DNA of 64,000 bases. It comes from Vallitalea pronyensis. GTDB taxonomy: Bacteria > Bacillota > Clostridia > Lachnospirales > Vallitaleaceae. Where the stretch lies: positions 4,855,001 through 4,919,000 of the forward strand of contig NZ_CP058649.1 in NCBI RefSeq assembly GCF_018141445.1, in the 5' to 3' direction. This document shows, piece after piece, positions 25,718 to 33,493 of this stretch (positions are counted from its first letter, which is position 1; each line of letters begins with the position of its first letter). The position numbers were made by a program, and so were the translations under genes. The notes under the pieces were generated by a model, which saw only the letters and a list, made by a program, of their open reading frames with translations, did no database searches and was not told where the DNA came from.

Positions 25718-26296
25718 ATGAAAGCTTTGATTTTAAATGGATCTAGAAAGGGAGAAACACACATAGAAACTCCACATAGTATTGCCACTAAGCTTCTTGA
25801 GGAAAGTAATTATGAAGTCACCTCTTTTCTATTACATGAGCTGGATATTAAGAACTGCATAGGTTGCTATGGTTGCTGGTTAAAAACGCCTGGAATTTGT
25901 ACTATAGATGATTTGGGTAGAGATATTGCTAAGTCAATAATCCAGAGTGATTTAGTGGTATATCTTACTCCAATTGTTTTTGGTGGTGTATCCTCTGAAT
26001 TAAAGAAAGTAGTCGATAGAATAATTCCTTTAGTACTTCCTTTTTTCACAAGGGTCAATGGCGAAGTTCATCATAAACCTCGCTATGACAAATATCCTCG
26101 AGTAATAGTCTTAGGTGTACTTCCTCAAAAGAATGAAGCAATGGAGATTCCTTTCAAAAAACTTATTGAACGTAATGCTCTTAATTGGTTTAACCCTCAA
26201 TATTCAGGAACTGTACTTCACAGTTGTTGTGAAACAGTTGAAATAGAGAATAAGATTGAAACTTTGATTAAAGACAGGGGGGTAAAGGTGTGTTAA
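25718..26296 (+). CDS. Flavodoxin-family NAD(P)H-dependent reductase
   Basis: A 192-residue flavodoxin-fold protein. The N-terminal LILNGSRKGETHIETPHSIA is the FMN phosphate-binding loop, followed by CIGCYGCWLKTPGICTIDD, a cysteine cluster common in iron-sulfur-flavoprotein-like and flavodoxin-type oxidoreductases, and the YLTPIVFGGVSSELKKVVDR segment. The stop overlaps the GTG start of the next gene by seven bases, so the two are co-translated and may work together. The substrate (quinone, nitro or azo compound) is unknown. Confidence 0.82.
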   Translation: MKALILNGSRKGETHIETPHSIATKLLEESNYEVTSFLLHELDIKNCIGCYGCWLKTPGICTIDDLGRDIAKSIIQSDLVVYLTPIVFGGVSSELKKVVDRIIPLVLPFFTRVNGEVHHKPRYDKYPRVIVLGVLPQKNEAMEIPFKKLIERNALNWFNPQYSGTVLHSCCETVEIENKIETLIKDRGVKVC

Positions 26297-26970
26297 ATTC
26301 TAAAAATGCATTATTACTTATTGGAAGCCCAAAGAAAAATAACAGTACATCAGCTTCCTTAGGAAGTTATTTAATTGGCAAATTAGAGCTAGAAGGCTTC
26401 ACTACAGAAAAAATAAAAATAGCATCATCTCTTAAAACTAAATCAGGTATTGAAAAATTATTACAAGCGGTGGATAATTCCGAAATCATTATCTTATCCT
26501 CTCCTACATACGTAGATTCTCTACCTGCAGGTGCTATTAAATCCTTTGAATTAATCGCTGAACATCGAGATAAAAGAAAATTAATCAACAAACAGAAAAT
26601 AATGTTTATTGCAAATTGCGGTTTTCCCCAAGCTCTCCACAACGATGTAGCCCTTGATATTTGCAAGTGTTTTGCAAGTCACGCGGGATTTATTTGTATG
26701 GGATCTCTTGCCCTTGGAGCTGGAGGTGCGATACGTGGTCGCCGGCTTGAAGATTTAGGAGGTAAAGTTAGAAATATTATTAAAGCTTTAGATATAACAG
26801 CAGCAGCTTTAAATAATGATACTTCAATTCCCCTGGAGGCTGTGGAATTGATGAAAAAACCCGTTATACCTCCACGGATTTATACAGTCTTTGCAAGTTT
26901 AATCTTGAAGAAAAGGGCTAAAAAATTTGGTGCCAAGAAATATTTATACTCTAAGCCATATGAGGTATAG
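26290..26970 (+). CDS. Second flavodoxin-fold NAD(P)H reductase
   Basis: A 226-residue protein starting at GTG, coupled to the preceding reductase. LLIGSPKKNNSTSASLGSYL is an FMN-binding loop and IIILSSPTYVDSLPAGAIKSFE is the second flavin-contact loop. ANCGFPQALHNDVALDICKCF fits the NADPH-dependent FMN reductase superfamily. The C-terminus is basic (KKRAKKFGAKKYLYSKP). AGGGGGG lies upstream of the GTG. The pair probably forms a two-subunit or two-step flavin reductase. Confidence 0.78.
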   Translation: MLNSKNALLLIGSPKKNNSTSASLGSYLIGKLELEGFTTEKIKIASSLKTKSGIEKLLQAVDNSEIIILSSPTYVDSLPAGAIKSFELIAEHRDKRKLINKQKIMFIANCGFPQALHNDVALDICKCFASHAGFICMGSLALGAGGAIRGRRLEDLGGKVRNIIKALDITAAALNNDTSIPLEAVELMKKPVIPPRIYTVFASLILKKRAKKFGAKKYLYSKPYEV

Positions 26971-26976
26971 AGGGGC

Positions 26977-26999
26977 AAAAGCGTCTAGGGACGCTTTTT
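26977..26999 (+). terminator. Terminator after the reductase pair
   Basis: GCGTC (26981-26985) pairs with GACGC (26990-26994), extended by A-T pairs (AAAA with TTTT), and is followed by TTTTT to 26999. It lies seven bases after the stop codon and five bases before the start of the large inverted repeat. Confidence 0.85.
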
Positions 27000-27222
27000 G
27001 CGATTTTAATTTGCACTAACTACAGAATTTAGATTATGCGGTAAGTTAATTTACTGTTAATCATTTTAAAGGCGATGAATTAACTAGAAAATGTTTTCCA
27101 TCACCCTCTAAGAGATAATTTTGCAGCTAGAAAACCACTTATTTTTGAAGTTAGTTTAATTGAAGTTTCAATAAGCTATATAAAATATTATTTGGCTTTA
27201 CTAATAGCTCTGAGCAAATTGT

Positions 27223-27597
27223 TCAATACACATCAATATCACTTAAATCTAAATTTAATACATCATCAGTGTCCCCTAAAAACAAAGATACTTTGTATCC
27301 AATACATTGCTTTTTTTATGTCTCTATCATCAATATCTTCACTTCATTTCTTGTAAAAAGAACTTGCTAAGCTTGCATCATGATATTCTGTGATTTCAAA
27401 CTCATTGAATTCGTCTTCGCGTACATCATATCCACATCTAAGTAGATTATAAACTTTTATCATAGTCATCCATCATCCTCTTAATCAGTGGCTTGACAAA
27501 CCCTACATTGGAGATATTTGTAGGTGTTATGATATAACTGATATAAATACCACTTATAGTGTACCAAAGTATGTATTTTGTATCCGTTATAAAAATT
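27223..27597 (-). pseudogene. Two degraded, overlapping gene relics (left copy)
   Basis: Reading leftward, a coding-like tail including ISNVGFVKPLIKRMMDDYD ends at 27447. Its end overlaps an ATG (27463) opening MIKVYNLLRCGYDVREDEF and then FEITEYHDASLASSFYKK, which stops at an internal TGA (27344). Beyond that stop the sequence still reads as protein (SEDIDDRDIKK) before a frameshift. The same relics occur in the right arm. I do not recognise either family; the overlapping stop/start suggests a former operon. The rest of 27000-27676 holds no intact gene. Confidence 0.5.
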
Positions 27598-27676
27598 TAA
27601 AATAATTTAATAAATAATTTTATATTGAAAATTATTTATTTATAGTATAATATAAAATAGGGAGGTGTCATTATTA

Positions 27677-28318
27677 ATGAAACAAAAATATATAATTTTA
27701 TCTATATTTATATTATTTATTATATCTTTAATAAGTTACAATCTAATATTTAAAGATAGCACCGCTAAAATTGCTTTGGTAAATAAAAATAATCAAATAG
27801 ATAATTTAAAAGAATTAGCAGTTAATTATTTTGAAGACTTACAGCGGTCAGGATTGAATTATTTTGAACAAGGTCAACTAAAAAAAGACTCTATGATCAC
27901 TTTTGCAATTAAGTATAATCTTATGAATAATCAAGAAGAAACGGTGATTGATGATTACTATATAAATGCTGAAACAGTGAATGATACTATATACAATTTT
28001 TTTAATATTGATAACATTGACTTAGAAAATATGCATCATACCATTAAACCTGTTAAGTATAAAAATGGTATGTACTATAAGTTTCCACATCAGTATTATG
28101 AAGCTACTATACTAAAAATAAGTAGTTTCATTACTAAAGTTAATTATATTAGTGATGATATATATCAAGTATATGTAACTGATTATGTAACATTTCCAGT
28201 AGATAATCAAGAGTTCGTTTATGGTAATATAAAAAGCAATATTAAATATAACGATAAAAAAGGGATATATCAACTTATTGAATATAAAGAAATATTGAAA
28301 ATAGAAGGTTGGAGATAA
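27677..28318 (+). CDS. Secreted or membrane-anchored protein of unknown function in the lysis locus
   Basis: A 213-residue protein with an N-terminal hydrophobic anchor (MKQKYIILSIFILFIISLIS) and an extracytoplasmic domain rich in Tyr, Asn and Asp. No family is recognised. The ATG at 27677 follows GGGAGG at 11 bases; a GTG at 27665 overlaps that ribosome site and is less likely. It converges on the endolysin gene and shares its terminator. The right arm keeps only its last 95 codons, identical in sequence. A role as a lysis modulator or exported cargo is only a guess from position. Confidence 0.6.
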   Translation: MKQKYIILSIFILFIISLISYNLIFKDSTAKIALVNKNNQIDNLKELAVNYFEDLQRSGLNYFEQGQLKKDSMITFAIKYNLMNNQEETVIDDYYINAETVNDTIYNFFNIDNIDLENMHHTIKPVKYKNGMYYKFPHQYYEATILKISSFITKVNYISDDIYQVYVTDYVTFPVDNQEFVYGNIKSNIKYNDKKGIYQLIEYKEILKIEGWR

Positions 28319-28355
28319 AAAAATAAGGGGCTGTTAAAATAGCCCCTTATTTTTT
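28318..28355. terminator. Bidirectional terminator (left arm)
   Basis: A perfect 15-bp stem, AAAAAATAAGGGGCT (28318-28332) with AGCCCCTTATTTTTT (28341-28355), around an 8-base loop. It serves both convergent genes. Confidence 0.9.
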
Positions 28356-28357
28356 AC

Positions 28358-29170
28358 CTATGGTCGTTGTCCATTTAAAAGTTGCGTTATTGTTAATCCA
28401 AAGGGCATTTGAAGATGTGGGCGGTCTTTTTTTACCCAATCTCCTCCCCATTCAAAACCATTGTTCTTTCCAATTGACCCTACTTTATTAAATGCTGATA
28501 AATCAGACCATAAACAATTTCCATTCTCATCGACAGGAACAAAATCAATTGCTAGTCCATAATTATGATATGATTTTCCAGGAGCTGCAGCATAAACGTT
28601 TGGATCTTCATACAATTTTTTTTGTTCTTCAAGAGAACGAAAACCACATGTAATCAGAATATCGATACCTTGTTCTAAAGCATCAGCTACAACAGATCTA
28701 GCGGCTGATTTAATTGTACTATTATAAAGTGTATTGATTTCTGTTTCATTTCTTGATTCATAATAGTTTTCAAGTGGAGCGGTTTGGCTCTCAAATAATT
28801 TTTGGCGAGTAATATAATCTACAATGCCATTACTTGTAAGTCCCTTACTTGTTTGAAAATTTTTAACAGCGCGTTTTGTACCTGTTCCAAAGTAACCATC
28901 AGGTGTCCCACAGTTAAAACCAACCTTATTGAGTTGTGATTGAATTGCTTTCACTTCACTTTTTAATTTAGACCAAGTATATGTACCTACTTCACCATCT
29001 ACTACAAGCCCATAATCGCCCTGAAATGACTTAACAGCTTTTTCAGTGGTTGTTCCAAAGTACCCATCCTCTTCTCCGGCATTATAATTTAGTCCATTTA
29101 GAATTCTTTGTAAATCAATCACATCTGAACCATACATAGGTGGATTTTTTAATAATAAAACTCTTGCCAT
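28358..29170 (-). CDS. Endolysin: double peptidoglycan-binding domain plus M15 peptidase (left copy)
   Basis: A 270-residue wall hydrolase with no signal peptide, as expected for a holin-released endolysin. Two PG_binding_1 repeats (about 8-65 and 72-128: DGYFGTTTEKAVKSFQ and DGYFGTGTKRAVKNFQ) precede an M15-type peptidase (about 140-262) resembling CwlK/L-Ala-D-Glu endopeptidases. The zinc motif SYHNYGLAIDFVPV supplies His and Asp, and DRPHLQM the third ligand. The protein is identical over its full length to the copy at 31539. AGAAGGAGTG is the ribosome site. Upstream lies the sigma-type promoter (29217-29245) shared with the central sigma-factor operon, so expression should be under that sigma factor. 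Confidence 0.92.
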   Translation of the reverse strand: MARVLLLKNPPMYGSDVIDLQRILNGLNYNAGEEDGYFGTTTEKAVKSFQGDYGLVVDGEVGTYTWSKLKSEVKAIQSQLNKVGFNCGTPDGYFGTGTKRAVKNFQTSKGLTSNGIVDYITRQKLFESQTAPLENYYESRNETEINTLYNSTIKSAARSVVADALEQGIDILITCGFRSLEEQKKLYEDPNVYAAAPGKSYHNYGLAIDFVPVDENGNCLWSDLSAFNKVGSIGKNNGFEWGGDWVKKDRPHLQMPFGLTITQLLNGQRP

Positions 29171-29216
29171 AATAAAACACTCCTTCTAATTTTTTAATAA
29201 CACGTGTTATACTTAT

Positions 29217-29245
29217 AAAAGAGCAAATATAACGTTATTTGTAAA
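29217..29245 (-). promoter_or_regulatory. Alternative-sigma promoter of the left endolysin copy
   Basis: On the minus strand TTTACA (29245-29240), 16 bp, then CTCTTTT (29223-29217), inside a longer match to the promoter at 30272 (GGTTTACAAATAA and CTCTTTTAT). A 14-bp palindrome ATAACACGTGTTAT follows the -10. Confidence 0.75.
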
Positions 29246-29270
29246 CCACCTTTATTCTTTTAATACTATT

Positions 29271-29483
29271 TTATTGAAAAAGTAGGTTTAGAGTATTGGG
29301 ATCCGCTGTAGTCGAATAACTCTCTATAGCTACATTTAGCGTCACGTGCACTTCTCCTAGGTCAAAATCCAAAGCTATTATCTGAAAACTATTTTTAATA
29401 AATGGTATAGTATCTGAGCTATTGATTGTTTTACCATTCTCTACCACTTTTGGTATTCTCAATCCCTTATCTTTCCTCCCCAT
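29271..29483 (-). pseudogene. 70-codon open frame crossing the repeat boundary
   Basis: The frame begins MGRKDKGLRIPKVVENGKT, partly overlapping the degraded reverse-transcriptase sequence, and ends ADPNTLNLLFQ inside the left arm. Its last 13 codons (positions 29271-29309) are duplicated at 31400-31438 without the upstream part. I do not recognise the product. It may be a fusion of intron remnant and an older gene tail. Confidence 0.35.
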
Positions 29484-30026
29484 TTTCTTTGAGACAGTCT
29501 AGAAGTTCATCTATTTTCATGTCATCAATTCCAGTTGCTCCCTTGTTCTTCTTAACCTTCTTAAATAATTTATTAATATCATCTCTATTAAGAATTTTCC
29601 CAGTAATGTTTTTGTATAAATGATTGTTGGTGATGTTGTTTTAAGTTATCCTTGATAAATTATATGCTTCTTTATATTCTCTCTATTCAGTAGATTCCTT
29701 TATGGATAGCCTTCATTTTAATGTTGTGAATATTTATTCCATCTTTAGTAACATTATTGACTCACCTACTAAAGTTCAGTTCTTCCTTTATTGTAGATTA
29801 TATAAGGTACTATGGCACCTGTTGACTTCATATCCCCAGGTAAGAACGCACCTTTCCTACAATATATCTGCTACACTTACACTGTAGTCTTCCGGAAAGT
29901 TTGGGCTTTAATTTGTTATGCTTACCCAGTTTACATATGCCTGATGTAATTTCTGTTTGTCAGACCAGAAGTTTGCCTAGAGCTTCGTTCAGATTCCTCG
30001 TCGCTTTCGCCCATACCTGGGCGCAC
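29454..30026 (-). mobile_element. Truncated group II intron
   Basis: On the minus strand the sequence starting at 30026 reads GTGCGCCCAGGTATGGGCG, the classical 5' end of a bacterial group II intron, followed by GAAA-rich domain I-like sequence. At 29640 it runs into reverse-transcriptase coding sequence. No domain V or VI is found before the repeat arm begins, so the 3' part is lost. Just 5' of the intron a stem (ACTGAAA with TTTCAGT, about 30036-30060) precedes the insertion point, as for introns that insert behind hairpins. Confidence 0.72.
29467..29640 (-). pseudogene. Group II intron reverse transcriptase, N-terminal fragment
   Basis: Reading leftward, the frame gives ITGKILNRDDINKLFKKV, then KKNKGATGIDDMKIDELLD and CLKENGEE, which is the N-terminal domain of LtrA-type maturases. 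It has a stop directly upstream, no clear start codon, and ends at TAA (29467-29469). Only about 55 of roughly 420-600 residues remain. Confidence 0.75.
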
Positions 30027-30271
30027 ATAAAGGTAACTGAAAATGCTAATAATTTCAGTCGCTCTAATTCTTTTTCTTTATTAATGCCTTATCCAAACAA
30101 TAGTATTTAATGCTAATTTTTTGCTAAATAATTCTAATAAATGACCATTTAGTAACAAAATAAACATATTTATGTCATGGTAATGTCGTATTTATAAATG
30201 TTATAATTTGCTCTAAACATTAAAAAATACTGAAAAAATAGTATAAAAACAAAAATATTATGTTTATTTGG

Positions 30272-30300
30272 TTTACAAATAAAAGATAAATTTCTCTTTT
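30272..30300 (+). promoter_or_regulatory. Alternative-sigma promoter of the sigma-holin operon
   Basis: TTTACA (30272-30277), 16 bp, CTCTTTT (30294-30300). The block GGTTTACAAATAA and the block CTCTTTTAT match the two endolysin promoters at identical spacing, which implies autoregulation. The stretch 30111-30270 is very AT-rich with nothing else assignable. Confidence 0.75.
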
Positions 30301-30322
30301 ATTCTTATGAGGGGGAATAATC

Positions 30323-30850
30323 ATGAGAGAAAATATATCAGAATTAGTCGAAGAAAGTAAAATAGGAAATAGAGAAAGCCTTTGGAAGCTTATTCAAAGA
30401 TTTAGCCCACTAATAGGTAAGTATTCTAGAATACTTAGATATGAAGATGCGAAAAACGATATTATAGAGCATTTTATTAGGATCATTAAACAAATGCCAC
30501 TTATGTCGGAAGGAAAGGAAATCAAATATATTAATAATTCAATAAGAAATATTAGCATTAAATTATCTAAGAGATCATCAACTTATGAAGATAATATATT
30601 ATTAAATGATCAAATGGAGTATTTTCAAAGTGAATTAAGGATAAATGGTCTTTCAATAGATATGGAAAGTGCATTAAAATCATTAGAAGACAAAGCTAGG
30701 AAAATAATATGCTATCGTTATATATTGGGGTATTCAGATACGGAAATCAGCAACAAGGTATCTATTTCAAGACAAGCTGTACATAAAGCAAGAAAAAAAG
30801 CACTTACTGCTTTACGATGTATGTTGGGAGGTGAAGGGTATGGAAAGTGA
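30323..30850 (+). CDS. UviA/TcdR-like alternative sigma factor
   Basis: A 175-residue sigma-70-family protein. The N-terminal part (residues 5-55: ELVEESKIGNRESLWKLIQ, RFSPLIGKYSRILRYEDA) is the helix-turn-helix_16/region-2-like domain found in UviA, TcdR and related clostridial sigma factors. The C-terminal region-4 domain is at about 118-165 (GYSDTEISNKVSISRQAVHKA). There is no extracytoplasmic or anti-sigma domain. GAGGGGG precedes the ATG. The holin gene overlaps its 3' end, and its promoter matches those of both endolysin copies, so it probably drives the whole lysis module including itself. Confidence 0.85.
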   Translation: MRENISELVEESKIGNRESLWKLIQRFSPLIGKYSRILRYEDAKNDIIEHFIRIIKQMPLMSEGKEIKYINNSIRNISIKLSKRSSTYEDNILLNDQMEYFQSELRINGLSIDMESALKSLEDKARKIICYRYILGYSDTEISNKVSISRQAVHKARKKALTALRCMLGGEGYGK

Positions 30851-31064
30851 AATAATTAAAATTGCAGCGACTCAGGGTATATGGGCAACTATTGCAATTT
30901 CCTTGATTTTTTATATTTTGAAGTCTCAAGAAAAAAGAGATATGAAGCAAGCGGAAAGAGAAAAAAAATATCAAGAAATAGTCACCAAGCTAACAGAACA
31001 ATTATATATCGTCAAGGAGTTAAAGGAAGATGTTGAGGAAATAAAAAATTATATTACTTCTTGA
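30840..31064 (+). CDS. BhlA/UviB-type holin
   Basis: A 74-residue membrane protein of the BhlA/UviB holin family. A single hydrophobic segment (IWATIAISLIFYILKSQ) follows a short N-terminus, then a highly charged amphipathic coil (EKRDMKQAEREKKYQEIVT) and an acidic C-terminus (LKEDVEEIKNYI), the usual family layout. The ATG at 30840 sits eight bases after GGAGG and overlaps the sigma-factor gene by 11 bases; a GTG at 30831 lies within that ribosome site and is less likely. Together with the endolysins it forms a standard pore-plus-hydrolase pair. Confidence 0.88.
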   Translation: MESEIIKIAATQGIWATIAISLIFYILKSQEKRDMKQAEREKKYQEIVTKLTEQLYIVKELKEDVEEIKNYITS

Positions 31065-31187
31065 GTATTAGTTGAAAATAAAAGAAAATACACTTTTTAT
31101 TTTAAGATTCAAAAGAGAGGTTGCCAATGATAAATGATCATATAAAAAGTTCAAAATGTTACTGTAGCATAATTTAATTAAAAGGGG

Positions 31188-31254
31188 AGTATCAATAGTT
31201 TAGTGTGAATGGATTTCTTATCGAAATTTAGTTATAACCTATTGATACTTTTTT
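31188..31254 (+). terminator. Terminator of the sigma-holin operon
   Basis: AGTATCAATAG (31188-31198) pairs with CTATTGATACT (31239-31249), an 11-bp perfect stem with a 40-base loop, followed by TTTTTT. It lies 124 bp after the holin stop. Between 31255 and the start of the right arm at 31400 I see no gene. Confidence 0.7.
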
Positions 31255-31463
31255 CATTATGTGGAATATCTGAATTTGTTTTAATACACTACTCTTTAAT
31301 TCTGTCAGCATAGTAGGATTTCACCCTGTACTAAACAGCTTCTCCATCGCCATCTATGTGATAATTCGAAAAGTCACTAACCATTTTTAGATTTAGAACA
31401 CAGCGGATCCCAATACTCTAAACCTACTTTTTCAATAAAATAGTATTAAAAGAATAAAGGTGG

Positions 31464-31492
31464 TTTACAAATAACGTTATATTTGCTCTTTT
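31464..31492 (+). promoter_or_regulatory. Alternative-sigma promoter of the right endolysin copy
   Basis: TTTACA (31464-31469), 16 bp, CTCTTTT (31486-31492), identical to the left-arm copy. The palindrome ATAACACGTGTTAT follows at 31499-31512, between the -10 and the ribosome site. Confidence 0.75.
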
Positions 31493-31538
31493 ATAAGTAT
31501 AACACGTGTTATTAAAAAATTAGAAGGAGTGTTTTATT

Positions 31539-32351
31539 ATGGCAAGAGTTTTATTATTAAAAAATCCACCTATGTATGGTTCAGATGTGATTGATTTACA
31601 AAGAATTCTAAATGGACTAAATTATAATGCCGGAGAAGAGGATGGGTACTTTGGAACAACCACTGAAAAAGCTGTTAAGTCATTTCAGGGCGATTATGGG
31701 CTTGTAGTAGATGGTGAAGTAGGTACATATACTTGGTCTAAATTAAAAAGTGAAGTGAAAGCAATTCAATCACAACTCAATAAGGTTGGTTTTAACTGTG
31801 GGACACCTGATGGTTACTTTGGAACAGGTACAAAACGCGCTGTTAAAAATTTTCAAACAAGTAAGGGACTTACAAGTAATGGCATTGTAGATTATATTAC
31901 TCGCCAAAAATTATTTGAGAGCCAAACCGCTCCACTTGAAAACTATTATGAATCAAGAAATGAAACAGAAATCAATACACTTTATAATAGTACAATTAAA
32001 TCAGCCGCTAGATCTGTTGTAGCTGATGCTTTAGAACAAGGTATCGATATTCTGATTACATGTGGTTTTCGTTCTCTTGAAGAACAAAAAAAATTGTATG
32101 AAGATCCAAACGTTTATGCTGCAGCTCCTGGAAAATCATATCATAATTATGGACTAGCAATTGATTTTGTTCCTGTCGATGAGAATGGAAATTGTTTATG
32201 GTCTGATTTATCAGCATTTAATAAAGTAGGGTCAATTGGAAAGAACAATGGTTTTGAATGGGGAGGAGATTGGGTAAAAAAAGACCGCCCACATCTTCAA
32301 ATGCCCTTTGGATTAACAATAACGCAACTTTTAAATGGACAACGACCATAG
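31539..32351 (+). CDS. Endolysin: double peptidoglycan-binding domain plus M15 peptidase (right copy)
   Basis: Encodes exactly the same 270-residue protein as the gene at 28358, with no nucleotide difference I could find. Domain order is the same: two PG_binding_1 repeats, then the zinc peptidase with SYHNYGLAIDFVPV and DRPHLQM. It is transcribed in the same direction as the sigma-holin operon, from its own copy of the TTTACA/CTCTTTT promoter, 475 bp downstream of the holin gene. Dosage or protection by redundancy could explain keeping both copies, and gene conversion the perfect identity. Confidence 0.92.
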   Translation: MARVLLLKNPPMYGSDVIDLQRILNGLNYNAGEEDGYFGTTTEKAVKSFQGDYGLVVDGEVGTYTWSKLKSEVKAIQSQLNKVGFNCGTPDGYFGTGTKRAVKNFQTSKGLTSNGIVDYITRQKLFESQTAPLENYYESRNETEINTLYNSTIKSAARSVVADALEQGIDILITCGFRSLEEQKKLYEDPNVYAAAPGKSYHNYGLAIDFVPVDENGNCLWSDLSAFNKVGSIGKNNGFEWGGDWVKKDRPHLQMPFGLTITQLLNGQRP

Positions 32352-32353
32352 GT

Positions 32354-32391
32354 AAAAAATAAGGGGCTATTTTAACAGCCCCTTATTTTTT
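32354..32391. terminator. Bidirectional terminator (right arm)
   Basis: Inverted copy of the left-arm terminator: AAAAAATAAGGGGCT (32354-32368) and AGCCCCTTATTTTTT (32377-32391). Confidence 0.88.
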
Positions 32392-32678
32392 TATCTCCAA
32401 CCTTCTATTTTCAATATTTCTTTATATTCAATAAGTTGATATATCCCTTTTTTATCGTTATATTTAATATTGCTTTTTATATTACCATAAACGAACTCTT
32501 GATTATCTACTGGAAATGTTACATAATCAGTTACATATACTTGATATATATCATCACTAATATAATTAACTTTAGTAATGAAACTACTTATTTTTAGTAT
32601 AGTAGCTTCATAATACTGATGTGGAAACTTATAGTACATACCATTTTTATACTTAACAGGTTTAATGGTATGATGCAT
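32391..32678 (-). pseudogene. 5'-truncated copy of the accessory gene
   Basis: The last 95 codons are identical to those of the gene at 27677. The first ~118 codons, including the membrane anchor, ribosome site and promoter, are gone. An internal ATG opens the remaining frame, but no ribosome site precedes it. It is best read as a dead fragment maintained by its position in the repeat. Confidence 0.82.
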
Positions 32679-32769
32679 ATTTTCTAAGTCAATGTTATCA
32701 ATATTAAGAAAATTGTATATAGTATAAATAAATAATTTTCAATATAAAATTATTTATTAAATTGTTTTA

Positions 32770-33150
32770 AATTTTTATAACGGATACAAAATAGATACTT
32801 TGGTACACTATAAGTGGTATTTCTATCAGTTATATCATAACACCTACAGATATCTCCAATGTAGGGTTTGTCAAGCCACTGATTAAAAGGATGATGGATG
32901 ACTATGATAAAAGTTTATAATCTACTTGTCTAATAGATGTGGATATGATGTACGCCAAGAGGAATTCAGTGAGTTTGAAATCACAGAATATCATGATGCA
33001 AGCTTAGCAAGTTCTTTTTACAAGAAATGAAGTGAAGATGTTGATGATAGAGACATAAAAAAGCAATGTATTGGATACAAAGTATCTTTGTTTTTAGGGG
33101 ACACTGATGATGTATTAAATTTAGATTTAAGTGATATTGATGTGTATTGA
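32770..33150 (+). pseudogene. Two degraded, overlapping gene relics (right copy)
   Basis: Mirror of the relics at 27223-27597. The first relic carries a TAG where the left copy has a Tyr codon. The second has an insertion of about seven bases near its start, but keeps an open tail KKQCIGYKVSLFLGDTDD to 33148 where the left copy is frameshifted. The internal TGA is shared, so decay began before duplication. The rest of 32679-33493 holds no gene. Confidence 0.5.
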
Positions 33151-33385
33151 ACAATTTGTTCAGAGCTGATTAGTAAAGCCAAATAATATTTTATATAGCT
33201 TATTGAAACTTCAATTAAACTAACTTCAAAAATAAGTGGTTTTCTAGCTGCAAAATTATCTTTTAGAGGGTGATGGAAAACATTTTCTAGTTAATTCATC
33301 GCCTTAAAAATGATTAACAGTAAATTAACTTACCGCATAATCTAAATTCTGTAGTTAGTGCAAATTAAAACTAAATCAAAGGAAT

Positions 33386-33425
33386 AGACCAGCATGGGAG
33401 AAATCTTGTGCTGGTCTTTCTTTTT
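33386..33425 (+). terminator. Terminator beside the right arm
   Basis: AGACCAGCA (33386-33394) pairs with TGCTGGTCT (33409-33417), followed by a T-rich run. It faces out of the repeat, with no intact plus-strand gene upstream, so it probably belonged to the degraded operon. Confidence 0.75.
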
Positions 33426-33493
33426 GTCCAAAAGAAAGGAAATAAAAATGATAGAGATACGAGGTGACGAGGTGACAGTGCCTCTGAGCTTTG

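Larger units (their letters stand above)
27004..29309. repeat. Left arm of the large inverted repeat
   Basis: This arm is matched in opposite orientation by 31400-33370. The inner part (about 28000-29309) shows no difference by eye, including the whole endolysin gene. The outer part (27004 to about 27644) differs at a few percent of positions with small indels. Bases 27645-27986 are missing from the right arm, a deletion between two ATA triplets. The left arm holds the complete copy of the accessory gene at 27677, so it looks like the older arrangement. Confidence 0.93.
31400..33370. repeat. Right arm of the large inverted repeat
   Basis: Inverted copy of 27004-29309, shorter because of a deletion of about 342 bp that removed the 5' part of the accessory gene. 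The boundary at 31400 cuts into the 3' end of the frame seen at 29271, which suggests this arm is the derived copy. The outer boundary at 33370 is 16 bp from a terminator hairpin. Confidence 0.93.

Noticed and set aside
30323..32351. Complete prophage
   Set aside because: Only sigma factor, holin and endolysin are present; no capsid, tail, terminase or integrase gene can be seen.
32391..32678. 95-codon open frame in the right arm
   Set aside because: It is the tail of the gene at 27677 with promoter, ribosome site and membrane anchor deleted; listed as a pseudogene.
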